Source of the DNA: Euryarchaeota archaeon UBA561
Lineage (GTDB): Archaea; Thermoplasmatota; Poseidoniia; Poseidoniales; Poseidoniaceae
Length of the DNA stretch: 18,314 nucleotides
Assembly (NCBI GenBank): GCA_002502295.1
Contig: DANX01000069.1
Coordinates: forward strand, 2,048 to 20,361
Direction: 5' to 3'
The first letter of the stretch is position 1. The number at the start of each line of letters is the position of its first letter. Position numbers and translations under genes: made by a program. The notes beneath the pieces were generated by a model. That model worked only from the letters and a program-made list of their open reading frames with translations, made no database searches and was not told the origin of the DNA. Shown piece by piece: positions 1-7,950 of this stretch.

Positions 1-30
1 CTCCGTCCTCATCCCGACGCAAAGCCCCCC

Positions 31-1116
31 TCATCGGCTGACCTCCACTCGCTGGATGTCAACCTCAAAATACAGAGGAAGGTTCTGGCTTGACACGCTA
101 AACCCATCTGCCCCACTGGCCCGTTCATAAGGCGAGAAGCCGATGTACGTGTCCAAGGTACCTGCCGAACGCTGGATGGTGTAATCGGCAAGCCAGTTGT
201 TGTGGTACTGTGGTGTAATCACGTCGTGTAGGGCGTTGAGCACGTTGAAATTTACATTGTATGCCTGTCCGGTAAACAGCGTGATTGGGCCTTGTGAGAC
301 GAATTGCATGCCGACGTTGGAGCCCGTTCCGATGCTCCCGTTGGCCACCACATCGGTCAGCAGCATGGAAAGGCGCAACTCATTGTTGGCCATGCGATCA
401 AATTCAACCAGCGGCATAGCACTTACTTCCCATGCCTGGTTGGGAAAACGTTCTGCTCGAGCGTTGTTCATGAGAACGATTTGGTGTTGTCCTTGCCCCA
501 TTGAGGTTGTGATTTGCAAGCCAGAAAGGGTCCACATGACCTGTCGGTGAATGGGTTCTTCATCGGCATCGAGCACGGTGATGATCCTCCAATGAGACGA
601 ACTGACATTGTGTGAAACAAAGACCTCCAGGTGGCTCACAGGAACCTGCCGCTGCACCAATGAATCCGAGGATTCGATCGTGATGCTGCGTGCTGTTTCG
701 TTGGCGGCAATGATGCCGAGGGTTGTTTCGTTTACATGGCGCAATGTGATGCGATCTCCGTCCGTCAAGTCTGCGCTTATGGTCCAATGTTCCACGTTTT
801 GCACTGAGCGAATGACCGTGGATTGTATCGCCAGTGTGTTGCGGAAACCGGTGTCCTCAGGAGCGTTTCCAGCTACCTCAATCCGGTCTTCGATTCGGTC
901 GGCTAATCCAGTCGCTGAATTCCAGTTCGTGTTGTCCTCAAAATCCGATAGGTACGGGTTCAGAAAAACCCACACACCGCCCATGATGGTAATGACCATC
1001 GCCAAGAGCATAACAACCCCCAGTACTTCGCTGACAGCACGCTCGTCATCGCATCGGCGATGATGTGCAAACTGAACGGTACGGCGGTTCACAAGGTTGA
1101 CACAACCCCGTATCAT
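31..1116 (-). CDS. Archaeal type IV pilin-like membrane-anchored protein
   Basis: A 361-residue protein with an archaeal pilin/archaellin-type N-terminus: a basic, hydrophilic leader (residues 1-26) ending in DDER, then AVSEVLGVVMLLAM and a hydrophobic helix to about residue 50. This matches the class III signal peptide of archaeal type IV pilins (compare RAVSPVIGVIL in haloarchaea), and a PibD-like peptidase would be expected to cut at R26/A27. The rest is beta-rich, has several N-glycosylation sequons (NET twice, NVS, NGS) and no second membrane segment, so the body should lie outside the cell. It is much longer than a typical major pilin (about 120-200 aa), so a minor pilin or pilin-like surface protein is more likely. 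ATG at 1116 directly follows an in-frame TAA; a GTG at codon 9 is an alternative start. It lies 32 nt downstream of the MBL gene on the same strand, probably co-transcribed. Confidence 0.85.
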   Translation of the reverse strand: MIRGCVNLVNRRTVQFAHHRRCDDERAVSEVLGVVMLLAMVITIMGGVWVFLNPYLSDFEDNTNWNSATGLADRIEDRIEVAGNAPEDTGFRNTLAIQSTVIRSVQNVEHWTISADLTDGDRITLRHVNETTLGIIAANETARSITIESSDSLVQRQVPVSHLEVFVSHNVSSSHWRIITVLDADEEPIHRQVMWTLSGLQITTSMGQGQHQIVLMNNARAERFPNQAWEVSAMPLVEFDRMANNELRLSMLLTDVVANGSIGTGSNVGMQFVSQGPITLFTGQAYNVNFNVLNALHDVITPQYHNNWLADYTIQRSAGTLDTYIGFSPYERASGADGFSVSSQNLPLYFEVDIQRVEVSR

Positions 1117-1148
1117 TTAGCCATTGACCTTGAACAGAACCGAAGCGC

Positions 1149-1961
1149 TCATTTGACCGAGGCTTTTTTTTGGTTGGAGAGGGAATTGGTCAGTCCGATG
1201 TAGTGGGAAAAATCAGGCCCGTTTTGCACTGAGATTCGCAGGTCTCCGCTGAACACTTCCTCAATGTAGTAGAGAACGGTTGATTCTGCGATGTGGGGTT
1301 GGTTGTTTTTCTCACTCAAGTGCATCAACGTGATGCTTCTGGTCGCTTCCGTGCAGACTTCCGCTAGAAACCGGCCGGTTTGCTCGTTCGACAAGTGTCC
1401 GCCTCGGCCTGAGATTCGATCTTTAAGCGAGTAAGGATATGGGCCGAACATGAGTCTGTTGTGGTCGTAGTTGGCTTCGATGGAGATGTGTTCACAACCC
1501 CGGACGTGGGTTACCAGTTCGTCGGTCCATGAACCCAAGTCGGTGATGATGGCGGCTCGCTCCCCTTCGTGACTGATGACAAAGGCGACGTTTTCTGAAC
1601 CGTCGTGTGGGACGGGAACGGGAAGCACGGCCAAATCCAGACCGACGCGAACCACGTCGAGCGCCTCAAAATACGTCGTTAGTTCAGGAGCCAAATCCAG
1701 TTCAAGTGCTGTTCGCTCGTTGGCCAGCACGGGTATGTTCCATTTTTTCTGAAGCACTTTTGCCCCTCCTCCGTGGTCTCCGTGGTGATGGGTGATGAAC
1801 ACGCAATCAATGTCATCGGGTTCCAACTCCAGCCGGGCGAGGCGCTTGGCCAATTGTGCGCCGCTGAACCCCTGGTCGATCAAGACCTTCGCATGCGGGG
1901 TCTCAAGCAGGGTCGAGTTCCCCCGACTGCCTGAACCCAAGTGCGTGATGGTCATGGTCAT
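1149..1961 (-). CDS. YycJ/WalJ-like metallo-beta-lactamase-fold hydrolase
   Basis: A 270-residue cytoplasmic MBL-fold protein. The opening (MTMTITHLGSGSRGNSTLLE) matches the YycJ-type SGSxGN start. The metal site looks complete: HHHGDH at 58-63 (HxHxDH), H119 (VPHDG), D141 (ITDLGS) and H214 (LMHLSEKNN). The EANYD segment at 162-166 and the following GHLSNE (188-193) are also YycJ-like. The family is a predicted metal-dependent hydrolase, with bacterial members proposed to act in DNA repair or cell-wall signalling coordination; the substrate here is unknown. The frame stays open back to 2381, but homology starts at the MTMT segment and the extra region overlaps the divergent gene's promoter, so ATG at 1961 is chosen; a second ATG two codons in (1955) is possible. 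Confidence 0.85.
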   Translation of the reverse strand: MTMTITHLGSGSRGNSTLLETPHAKVLIDQGFSGAQLAKRLARLELEPDDIDCVFITHHHGDHGGGAKVLQKKWNIPVLANERTALELDLAPELTTYFEALDVVRVGLDLAVLPVPVPHDGSENVAFVISHEGERAAIITDLGSWTDELVTHVRGCEHISIEANYDHNRLMFGPYPYSLKDRISGRGGHLSNEQTGRFLAEVCTEATRSITLMHLSEKNNQPHIAESTVLYYIEEVFSGDLRISVQNGPDFSHYIGLTNSLSNQKKASVK

Positions 1962-1991
1962 GCGAACACAACACCAGCAACGCGGGAGGGA

Positions 1992-2000
1992 CTTGAATAC
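1992..2000 (-). promoter_or_regulatory. Possible TATA-like element for the MBL-fold gene
   Basis: On the minus strand the sequence TGTATTCAA lies about 35 nt upstream of the ATG at 1961. That spacing would put transcription start a few nucleotides before the start codon, like the stronger element of the divergent gene. The match to an archaeal TATA box is weak. Confidence 0.3.
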
Positions 2001-2107
2001 ACCGCACCTCGCTTCTGTATGAGGGCGATTTGTTGACGCCACACACTTCGGCAACCGTGTTTTGTATGAACATTGTTCCATCACCCTCATAAGCAATCTT
2101 TGCAGAG

Positions 2108-2115
2108 TATAAAAG
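2108..2115 (+). promoter_or_regulatory. TATA box of the giant-protein gene block
   Basis: TATAAAAG preceded by the purine-rich GCAGAG (possible BRE). Its centre is about 37 nt before the ATG at 2148. With the usual archaeal TATA-to-start distance of about 26 nt, the transcript would begin near 2137 and have a leader of roughly 10 nt. This also supports ATG 2148 over the upstream in-frame ATG at 2073, which would precede the TATA box. Confidence 0.7.
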
Positions 2116-2147
2116 AGCGAAGCGGAGCCTTTGCCGACGGTGAGTTC

Positions 2148-5100
2148 ATGCGACGAAGTCAAACAACCATCTTGACCACCCTTGCCGTGATTGCAAGTCT
2201 CCTTTTTATGTCGCAATTTCCAGCCATTTCCAATGTTTCCAACGTGCACCCCGATAAAACGGAAGGAACGCCTCCACCGAACACCGACACAGACGGGGAC
2301 ATGATTCCTGATGTCCATGAAACATTGTTCGAAGAGTGGATGAATTGGACGGCTTCGGACGGTCGAGATGTTGTGATTCAAGGCCTCGACAAAAACAACG
2401 CTTCGGATGCCTCGACCGACCTTGACCGCGATGGGTTGAACGCCACCGAGGAATTTTGCTGGCCCTATCCTGCCAATTGCACTGCCTCAGGATTTCCTCG
2501 TGGATTAACAGGGCAGCTGGATGGAAACAGCGAAAGAATCTACCTTGACCCGCGGGTTTCTGACACCGACGGCGATGGGATGCCCGACGGTTATGAAGCG
2601 TACATGTGTCAGCGAATGGGTGGTTTCGACCCCCTTGGTCTGAGGTATTCATGCCCGTCTTTCGACCCGCTCAATGCCAGCGATCTAACCCTTGACGGTG
2701 ACAACGACGGCTTCGACGTGAACAGAGATGGCATCCTCTCTGTTCCGGAACGGTTCACAGCACCAGAGGAATATGCCTATGGGTCACCCTCGAATTTCAC
2801 CGCAGAACTTGACGGGTTGTGGTGTCATGCTACACTGCCCGAGGGTTCCATACTCAAGAATTGGCCGTACATTCCTTCGGGCACCAACGCCACGTTCCAC
2901 AATCTGCTCGAGGCATGTACTTCACGGGCCATCAACCCGGTGGGTGAAGACCTCTGGTTGGGGACGGACCCCTTGTTGGATGACTCCGACCGATACCTCT
3001 GGGACGGTTTCTCTGTCCGCCCGCTCTATCCGTCGTTTGGTGATGGTATTCCTGACGGATGGGAAGTGCATTTCGGTCTGGACCCACTCAACCGGTCCAA
3101 CGCCCTTGAAGACCCCGATCGCGATGGGTGGGATGCTAACCGGGATGGCGGTGTTTCCAGCGATGTGTCCAGAACCCTCACTGCGCTGAAAGTCGGTGAA
3201 GCCTTGTCAACGCTCGAGGAATACCTGGTTCACTACGACGATGGGAACACGGTTTATCCAGGACTAAAATCCACGCTCCTCAACAACGGTTCGGACTTTG
3301 AAACCATGCCGCTGGTGTACGATGCGCCAACAGAATCACTGGCCGTCATGCATCACGACATCCGTTCCTTGGAAGAGCATGATGGGGCGCTTTACGCTAT
3401 GACAACCTACGGGGTCAGCGTCATCAACGTCGACGAATCCACGCAATCTCATCATTCGCTTCCGCAAGGTGTTCTTCTCCATGATGGCTTCTTGGCCTAC
3501 TCGGGAGGTTCACCGTACGCTGTTGTTATGGGCACAAACATCGGATTTGGTGTCGCTCCCCTGCTGGCCGACGGAGCGCTCGGTTCCATAGGGACATGGT
3601 CATGGAGCCTCACCGACCCGATTCACGCCATCGCTCCCATGGCTGGAGAGGACCTCAACTTGCACGCCATTGGTCTTGGCGACGGAGGCGATGGTGCCAT
3701 CATTGAAATTGATGGTGCATCCACCATTCTGTCAACTTTTGATCTTGGTGCAGGCTTGAAATCTGGATTGGCTGAAGCCAATGCCTCCGTATCAACCGTT
3801 CAACACGGCATGGCCCGTGGTACAACCTTCCAACTCTTCGTCGGTACAGACCGAGGATTGTTCATCGTCGACACCGCTTCAGCAAGGGACGACGAAGCGG
3901 GTGAATGGCGTTTCTTTTACACGCCTGAGACGAACCCGATTCCAACAGCCGTTGATGAACTTCGAAGCCTGCCTTTGGGTTCCAATGGGAACCCTGCAGA
4001 GGTTCGCGACATGGTGCTTGACGGACCTTCTTCCTCCAATGCCCAAGTCCTCTGGTTTGGAACGCCCTCAGGTCTCCATATGTTGGATTTGAACGACGAT
4101 TTCATTCAACACAGTGGCCTCCTTGTTCATCCCGGCGTTGAGGGTAAACTTTCCCGTGAAACCAACAGCATTCATTCCATCCATCCAACCGGCGACGAAG
4201 TGCTGGTGGGGTCTGAATGGGGCCTTTGGGCGCTGGCTGGCGACTACACGGCGGTGTATGGGCTCCAAGATCAGACCCGACTCCCCGGAGAAATAGTGGC
4301 GATTGCGACGTCCGTCGGCGAGGGCAATGTCACCGTTTTCGGAGCGGCTGCTCCTGGTCGCTTCGCGAATTTGCAGCTGATGGACCCGGGTGCAAACGAT
4401 TCGGATGCTGACGGCATGCCGGACGGATGGGAAGTGGTTCATGGCCTTGATCCAACCGACCCTTGGGACGCGTTGTTTGACAACGACGCTGACGGCCTTG
4501 ACCTCGACCAGTCCGGCGATATGAACCTCGAGCGGTTGTGGACCAACCTTGATGAATTCCGATACACAAAAATTACGCCCGAAGGCTACAACGCTACCAA
4601 TCCCCGAGAAGGCGATACGGATGGGGACGGTCTTGGGGACGGTGCTGAGTACTACGGATTTTTCTACGAGCACAGCACGTTGTGGTGCTATTACACCGTT
4701 CAGATGAATTACCTGTGCGACAGCACAAAAGGAGAAGCGGCCAACGCAACTTATCTCTCCCTTGCCAACATCGACACGGCGATTGACCCAACCAACCCCG
4801 ATACGGACGGCGACGGTATGCCCGACGGTTGGGAAATTGAACACCGGCGTTGGATTGGCGACTCGTTCACCGGAGGAAACAACTGGAGTTTAGACCCACT
4901 GCGTGCGGACGATGCCAACTGGGACGCTGACGGCGATGGACTTCCAAACCTCTGTGAATACCAATGGTCGGTTGTTCGCTTGATGGGCATCAACGGTGAG
5001 TTGTTGGCAGACTATGGCGAAACCTCTGAAGCTGCTGAAGCTTGGGCCGTCGCCGACCCCAACCTGATCGATTCAGACGGCGATACGCTGCCCGATGGCT

Positions 5101-7898
5101 GGGAATCCAAAGGGCTGTGCTCTTGGGACCCATCCCGCATCGGAGTCAATCCATTGAACGGTTCTGATGCGTTTGAAAATCCCGACGGCGACGGTTATGA
5201 CGTCAATCATGACGGCGTGCTTACGCAAGACGAAGCCTTCGTGAATTACCTCGAGTACCACATTCGCTCAGACCTTTTCAGCGGCAATCAAACGCTTGAA
5301 GGAATCACGCTACCCGGTAATTTCACCACCCGATTGTTTGACAACATCGGCGACTTTGGTTCACCCGATGACACCTTTGCTGACCGGGCCTCTGGCTCGG
5401 TCACGGCTGGCCTTTCAACCTATAGCGTGGGTGCAGCGGATCCGCTTAACGCAGACACGGACGATGACGGTATGCCTGATGGCTGGGAAATTTGGTTCGC
5501 ACGATGGGATTTGCTTGACGATGCTTGGACCCTCAATCCTCTGGATTCCACCGATCGCTGGGAAGATGCCGATGACGATGGGATGACCAATTGGGAGGAA
5601 TACAACGTCATCTCACCGTTGTTCTCGGAGACAGACGCAAACCGTTCTTCGCCGCAGTGGTTTGTGACCACCATTGGTGTGGCCTTTGCTCTTCAGCAAT
5701 GGCCCGGTATACCAACCACTTCTTCGTTCGGAGATTTCCTTTCAGAAAATCAAACCAACCTCACGGGCTTGACCGCCGACCCGAACAACGTCGACACCGA
5801 CGGAGACGGTATGCTGGACGGTGTTGAATTGCTGTTCACGTCGTGGAACGCATCAGCTGCAACATGGACCCTTAATCCGTTGGTTGCAGGCGATGGCGAC
5901 TTTGACGGAGACGAAGATGGTCTCATCGATCGACAAGAGTTTGCTTTGGCCACCGAGCAACCTGACAACGGTATGGACCATCCCAGCGATGCACCGCTGC
6001 TTCATGTGGATGGTGATTTCCAACAGCCAACCGAAAAAGCACAACGCGTGTTTAACATCCTCATTTCGAAAGAAACCCGAGGAAAGCGGTTGCTGAATGA
6101 TTTCAATGCTTGGCAGCAAGGAGAGCCTCCGAACGCCTTCATTGAGGTTGTTCTCGGCATGACCGACCCCACCATCCCCGACACCGATGGCGACGGTATG
6201 TACGATGGATTCGAGTACTGGTTTACTTCGTGGGACTTGGACCAAAACCGTTGGTCGATCAACCCACTCATCGACGGCGATGTAAACCTCGATTCAGACC
6301 AAGACAGCTTTGACTGCAACAACGACGGGGAAATCGACGTGAACGAAACGTTCAGCAATCTTCGTGAATGGGAATCTCGGACTTGGGGGAAATACCTGAC
6401 ACGTAACACCGTGCCAGCCAACCTTGGCATCATTGACTTTGGCGAAGACGCCATGGCTGCCTATCAGGAAGAACTCGGCTTCACGGCACTTCAGGCTCAA
6501 CAAGCGCTCTACCAAGACTTCATTGAAAAGGGGCAGGAATCCGTTGAACGAATGGAAAAAATCAACGAATTAGAAAGCGAGAATTTCAACAGGAGTCTCC
6601 GAGGTGTTTCCGACCCAACGCATCCAGATTCCGACAGCGACGGTATTCCCGACGGCTGGGAATACTGCTACGCCACCTATGGCATGGACGACGTGACCAC
6701 CGAAAACCACTGGGCTGCCAATCCACTCAATCCATGGGACGTAAACTACGATGGGGACCACGATGGATGGTACGACCGAACCAGTTTTGACGTGCCTGCG
6801 GACCAAGGTTCGTGGGAAAATCGCGTGTTCACGCCCTCCGGCATCTCGATCCAAAACGGTCTTGGAACCCTTCCATTCACGAATTTCATGGAATACGATA
6901 ACCAGACCCGGCCCGACATGAACGACAGCGACGGAGATAGCCGAACGTACCTCACCACTGTCGTGAACGGCGCCGTTGTCTCTCACGTTCGAGACTACAA
7001 TTATTCTGACGGCCGAGAAGTGTTCAAGTACGGTTCTAATCCGAGTGACAACGACACCGATGGCGATATGCTTCCCGACTGGTATGAATACAAGATGGGT
7101 TGGAACGAAAACAACGACAATTTCAGTTCCTACCTTGACATTCGAGTTGTTTGGATTGACGTGGCGACGGGCGGTGCGTGCAACACCGACACGACGTCTT
7201 GTTTGCCGTTGTCTCAAGACGGTTCAGGCGGTACGCTTGCTCGTCCCGATACAGAATTCACCTGGTTCTCACTTGACCCTGCAAACCCCAATGACGCTAA
7301 TGAGGACCCCGATCAGGATGGAAATTGGGATTGTTCCGGTGCTGGATGCAACTACGAATCTTACACGAATTTCCAAGAATTCTACGCCATTACAACCAAC
7401 GATTATTCCTCTCCAAATGCCGTCCGATTGAGTGGACTGACCCACGATGGTATGCCGGTTGAAGAAGGATGGCAGTTCCGTGCCGCCATTCTCGGTCTCG
7501 GGCAGTCCAACGAGCTGGTGCTGAACTACCTCAAACTGGACAAGTTTGGTGGTCCCGATGAGCAATACGGCTACGTCGTTGATGACAAAGATACCAACTT
7601 CCTTATCGTTGATCCCTCGGACGATGAAATACTCATGGCTGGAAATCTGACAGATGCGTGGGACATCTACTACGCCGGCTCACCCAACACGCCTCCAGTG
7701 AGGAACGTGGGTGAACGCGAGTATGGTTGGTATCTCCTCGACCTTGACGATGACCACCTCGCTGAAGGCAGCAACCCCAAGAACTGGGATACCGATGGTG
7801 ATTGGATGAACGATTGGTTCGAAGTAAGGGACGATGAAGAAGACGGAGTGAGGGGAGATTCTTCCCCGATTCGGTACGATTCCAGGCAAACCAGTTGA
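2148..7898 (+). CDS. Giant secreted calcium-loop (TSP3-like) repeat protein with inserted beta-propeller
   Basis: A 1916-residue exported protein, likely on the cell surface or released. The N-terminus has basic residues (MRRSQ), a hydrophobic core to about residue 25 and a polar region: a Sec signal peptide. Residues about 45-375 and 745-1660 carry Asp-rich loops of the form DTDGDGMPDGWE, each usually followed 30-40 residues later by NPL and a second D-D-DG loop; about sixteen principal loops were counted. These resemble thrombospondin type 3/EF-hand-like calcium sites. Residues about 384-745 lack loops and contain recurring short blocks such as LFVGTDRGLFIVD and VLVGSEWGLWAL, suggesting a beta-propeller. 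The last loop is near 1880-1895. There are sixteen cysteines, often in close pairs, and many N-x-S/T sequons. No C-terminal membrane anchor or sorting signal was recognised. Start chosen for the signal peptide and TATA spacing. Role unknown; adhesion or surface-layer structure is plausible. Confidence 0.85.
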   Translation: MRRSQTTILTTLAVIASLLFMSQFPAISNVSNVHPDKTEGTPPPNTDTDGDMIPDVHETLFEEWMNWTASDGRDVVIQGLDKNNASDASTDLDRDGLNATEEFCWPYPANCTASGFPRGLTGQLDGNSERIYLDPRVSDTDGDGMPDGYEAYMCQRMGGFDPLGLRYSCPSFDPLNASDLTLDGDNDGFDVNRDGILSVPERFTAPEEYAYGSPSNFTAELDGLWCHATLPEGSILKNWPYIPSGTNATFHNLLEACTSRAINPVGEDLWLGTDPLLDDSDRYLWDGFSVRPLYPSFGDGIPDGWEVHFGLDPLNRSNALEDPDRDGWDANRDGGVSSDVSRTLTALKVGEALSTLEEYLVHYDDGNTVYPGLKSTLLNNGSDFETMPLVYDAPTESLAVMHHDIRSLEEHDGALYAMTTYGVSVINVDESTQSHHSLPQGVLLHDGFLAYSGGSPYAVVMGTNIGFGVAPLLADGALGSIGTWSWSLTDPIHAIAPMAGEDLNLHAIGLGDGGDGAIIEIDGASTILSTFDLGAGLKSGLAEANASVSTVQHGMARGTTFQLFVGTDRGLFIVDTASARDDEAGEWRFFYTPETNPIPTAVDELRSLPLGSNGNPAEVRDMVLDGPSSSNAQVLWFGTPSGLHMLDLNDDFIQHSGLLVHPGVEGKLSRETNSIHSIHPTGDEVLVGSEWGLWALAGDYTAVYGLQDQTRLPGEIVAIATSVGEGNVTVFGAAAPGRFANLQLMDPGANDSDADGMPDGWEVVHGLDPTDPWDALFDNDADGLDLDQSGDMNLERLWTNLDEFRYTKITPEGYNATNPREGDTDGDGLGDGAEYYGFFYEHSTLWCYYTVQMNYLCDSTKGEAANATYLSLANIDTAIDPTNPDTDGDGMPDGWEIEHRRWIGDSFTGGNNWSLDPLRADDANWDADGDGLPNLCEYQWSVVRLMGINGELLADYGETSEAAEAWAVADPNLIDSDGDTLPDGWESKGLCSWDPSRIGVNPLNGSDAFENPDGDGYDVNHDGVLTQDEAFVNYLEYHIRSDLFSGNQTLEGITLPGNFTTRLFDNIGDFGSPDDTFADRASGSVTAGLSTYSVGAADPLNADTDDDGMPDGWEIWFARWDLLDDAWTLNPLDSTDRWEDADDDGMTNWEEYNVISPLFSETDANRSSPQWFVTTIGVAFALQQWPGIPTTSSFGDFLSENQTNLTGLTADPNNVDTDGDGMLDGVELLFTSWNASAATWTLNPLVAGDGDFDGDEDGLIDRQEFALATEQPDNGMDHPSDAPLLHVDGDFQQPTEKAQRVFNILISKETRGKRLLNDFNAWQQGEPPNAFIEVVLGMTDPTIPDTDGDGMYDGFEYWFTSWDLDQNRWSINPLIDGDVNLDSDQDSFDCNNDGEIDVNETFSNLREWESRTWGKYLTRNTVPANLGIIDFGEDAMAAYQEELGFTALQAQQALYQDFIEKGQESVERMEKINELESENFNRSLRGVSDPTHPDSDSDGIPDGWEYCYATYGMDDVTTENHWAANPLNPWDVNYDGDHDGWYDRTSFDVPADQGSWENRVFTPSGISIQNGLGTLPFTNFMEYDNQTRPDMNDSDGDSRTYLTTVVNGAVVSHVRDYNYSDGREVFKYGSNPSDNDTDGDMLPDWYEYKMGWNENNDNFSSYLDIRVVWIDVATGGACNTDTTSCLPLSQDGSGGTLARPDTEFTWFSLDPANPNDANEDPDQDGNWDCSGAGCNYESYTNFQEFYAITTNDYSSPNAVRLSGLTHDGMPVEEGWQFRAAILGLGQSNELVLNYLKLDKFGGPDEQYGYVVDDKDTNFLIVDPSDDEILMAGNLTDAWDIYYAGSPNTPPVRNVGEREYGWYLLDLDDDHLAEGSNPKNWDTDGDWMNDWFEVRDDEEDGVRGDSSPIRYDSRQTS
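4390..7100 (+). repeat. Tandem coding repeats of the DTDGDGMPDGWE module
   Basis: Degenerate in-frame repeats encoding the calcium-loop module recur near 4400, 4620, 4800, 4925, 5070, 5450, 5795, 6180, 6630 and 7055. The most conserved stretch encodes DTDGDGMPDGWE. Spacing is irregular (about 125-450 nt) because linkers differ in length and sequence, so this is an old protein-level repeat family and not a fresh DNA amplification. A smaller set lies at about 2285-3150, upstream of the propeller insert. Confidence 0.75.
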
Positions 7899-7950
7899 CG
7901 ATTGAAGGCGCAGGCCTCGAACCGCATGATTCAAATGGTAATTCGAGCGT

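Noticed and set aside
1..12. Possible start (ATG at 12-10, minus strand) of a further gene in the pilin operon.
   Set aside because: Only four codons are visible before the left edge, too few to support a gene.
1164..1171. T8 run as a plus-strand terminator.
   Set aside because: It is inside the minus-strand MBL gene (encoding its KK residues), and no plus-strand gene ends here.
1975..2062. tRNA-like sequence on the minus strand (TTCAAGT loop, and AACACGG against CCGCGTT as an acceptor stem).
   Set aside because: The 5' half of the T-stem (GTGTA) does not pair with CCCTC, the D-loop has no GG, no anticodon stem can be drawn, and the acceptor has an A-C mismatch. It may be a decayed tRNA or chance.
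2073..2147. Upstream ATG of the calcium-loop giant.
   Set aside because: It lies before the TATA box, and the signal peptide begins only at 2148.
1962..2381. N-terminal extension of the MBL-fold frame to 410 residues.
   Set aside because: The extra part resembles no MBL N-terminus, is Cys/Arg-rich and lies over the divergent promoter and signal peptide of the plus-strand gene.
4068..4844. 258-codon minus-strand frame.
   Set aside because: Val/Ile/Gly-rich shadow of the Asp-rich repeats (GAC/GAT read in reverse as GTC/ATC); no domain, and the plus frame is clearly coding.
6570..7217. 215-codon minus-strand frame.
   Set aside because: Same kind of antisense shadow, with runs of Val and Ile opposite the calcium loops.
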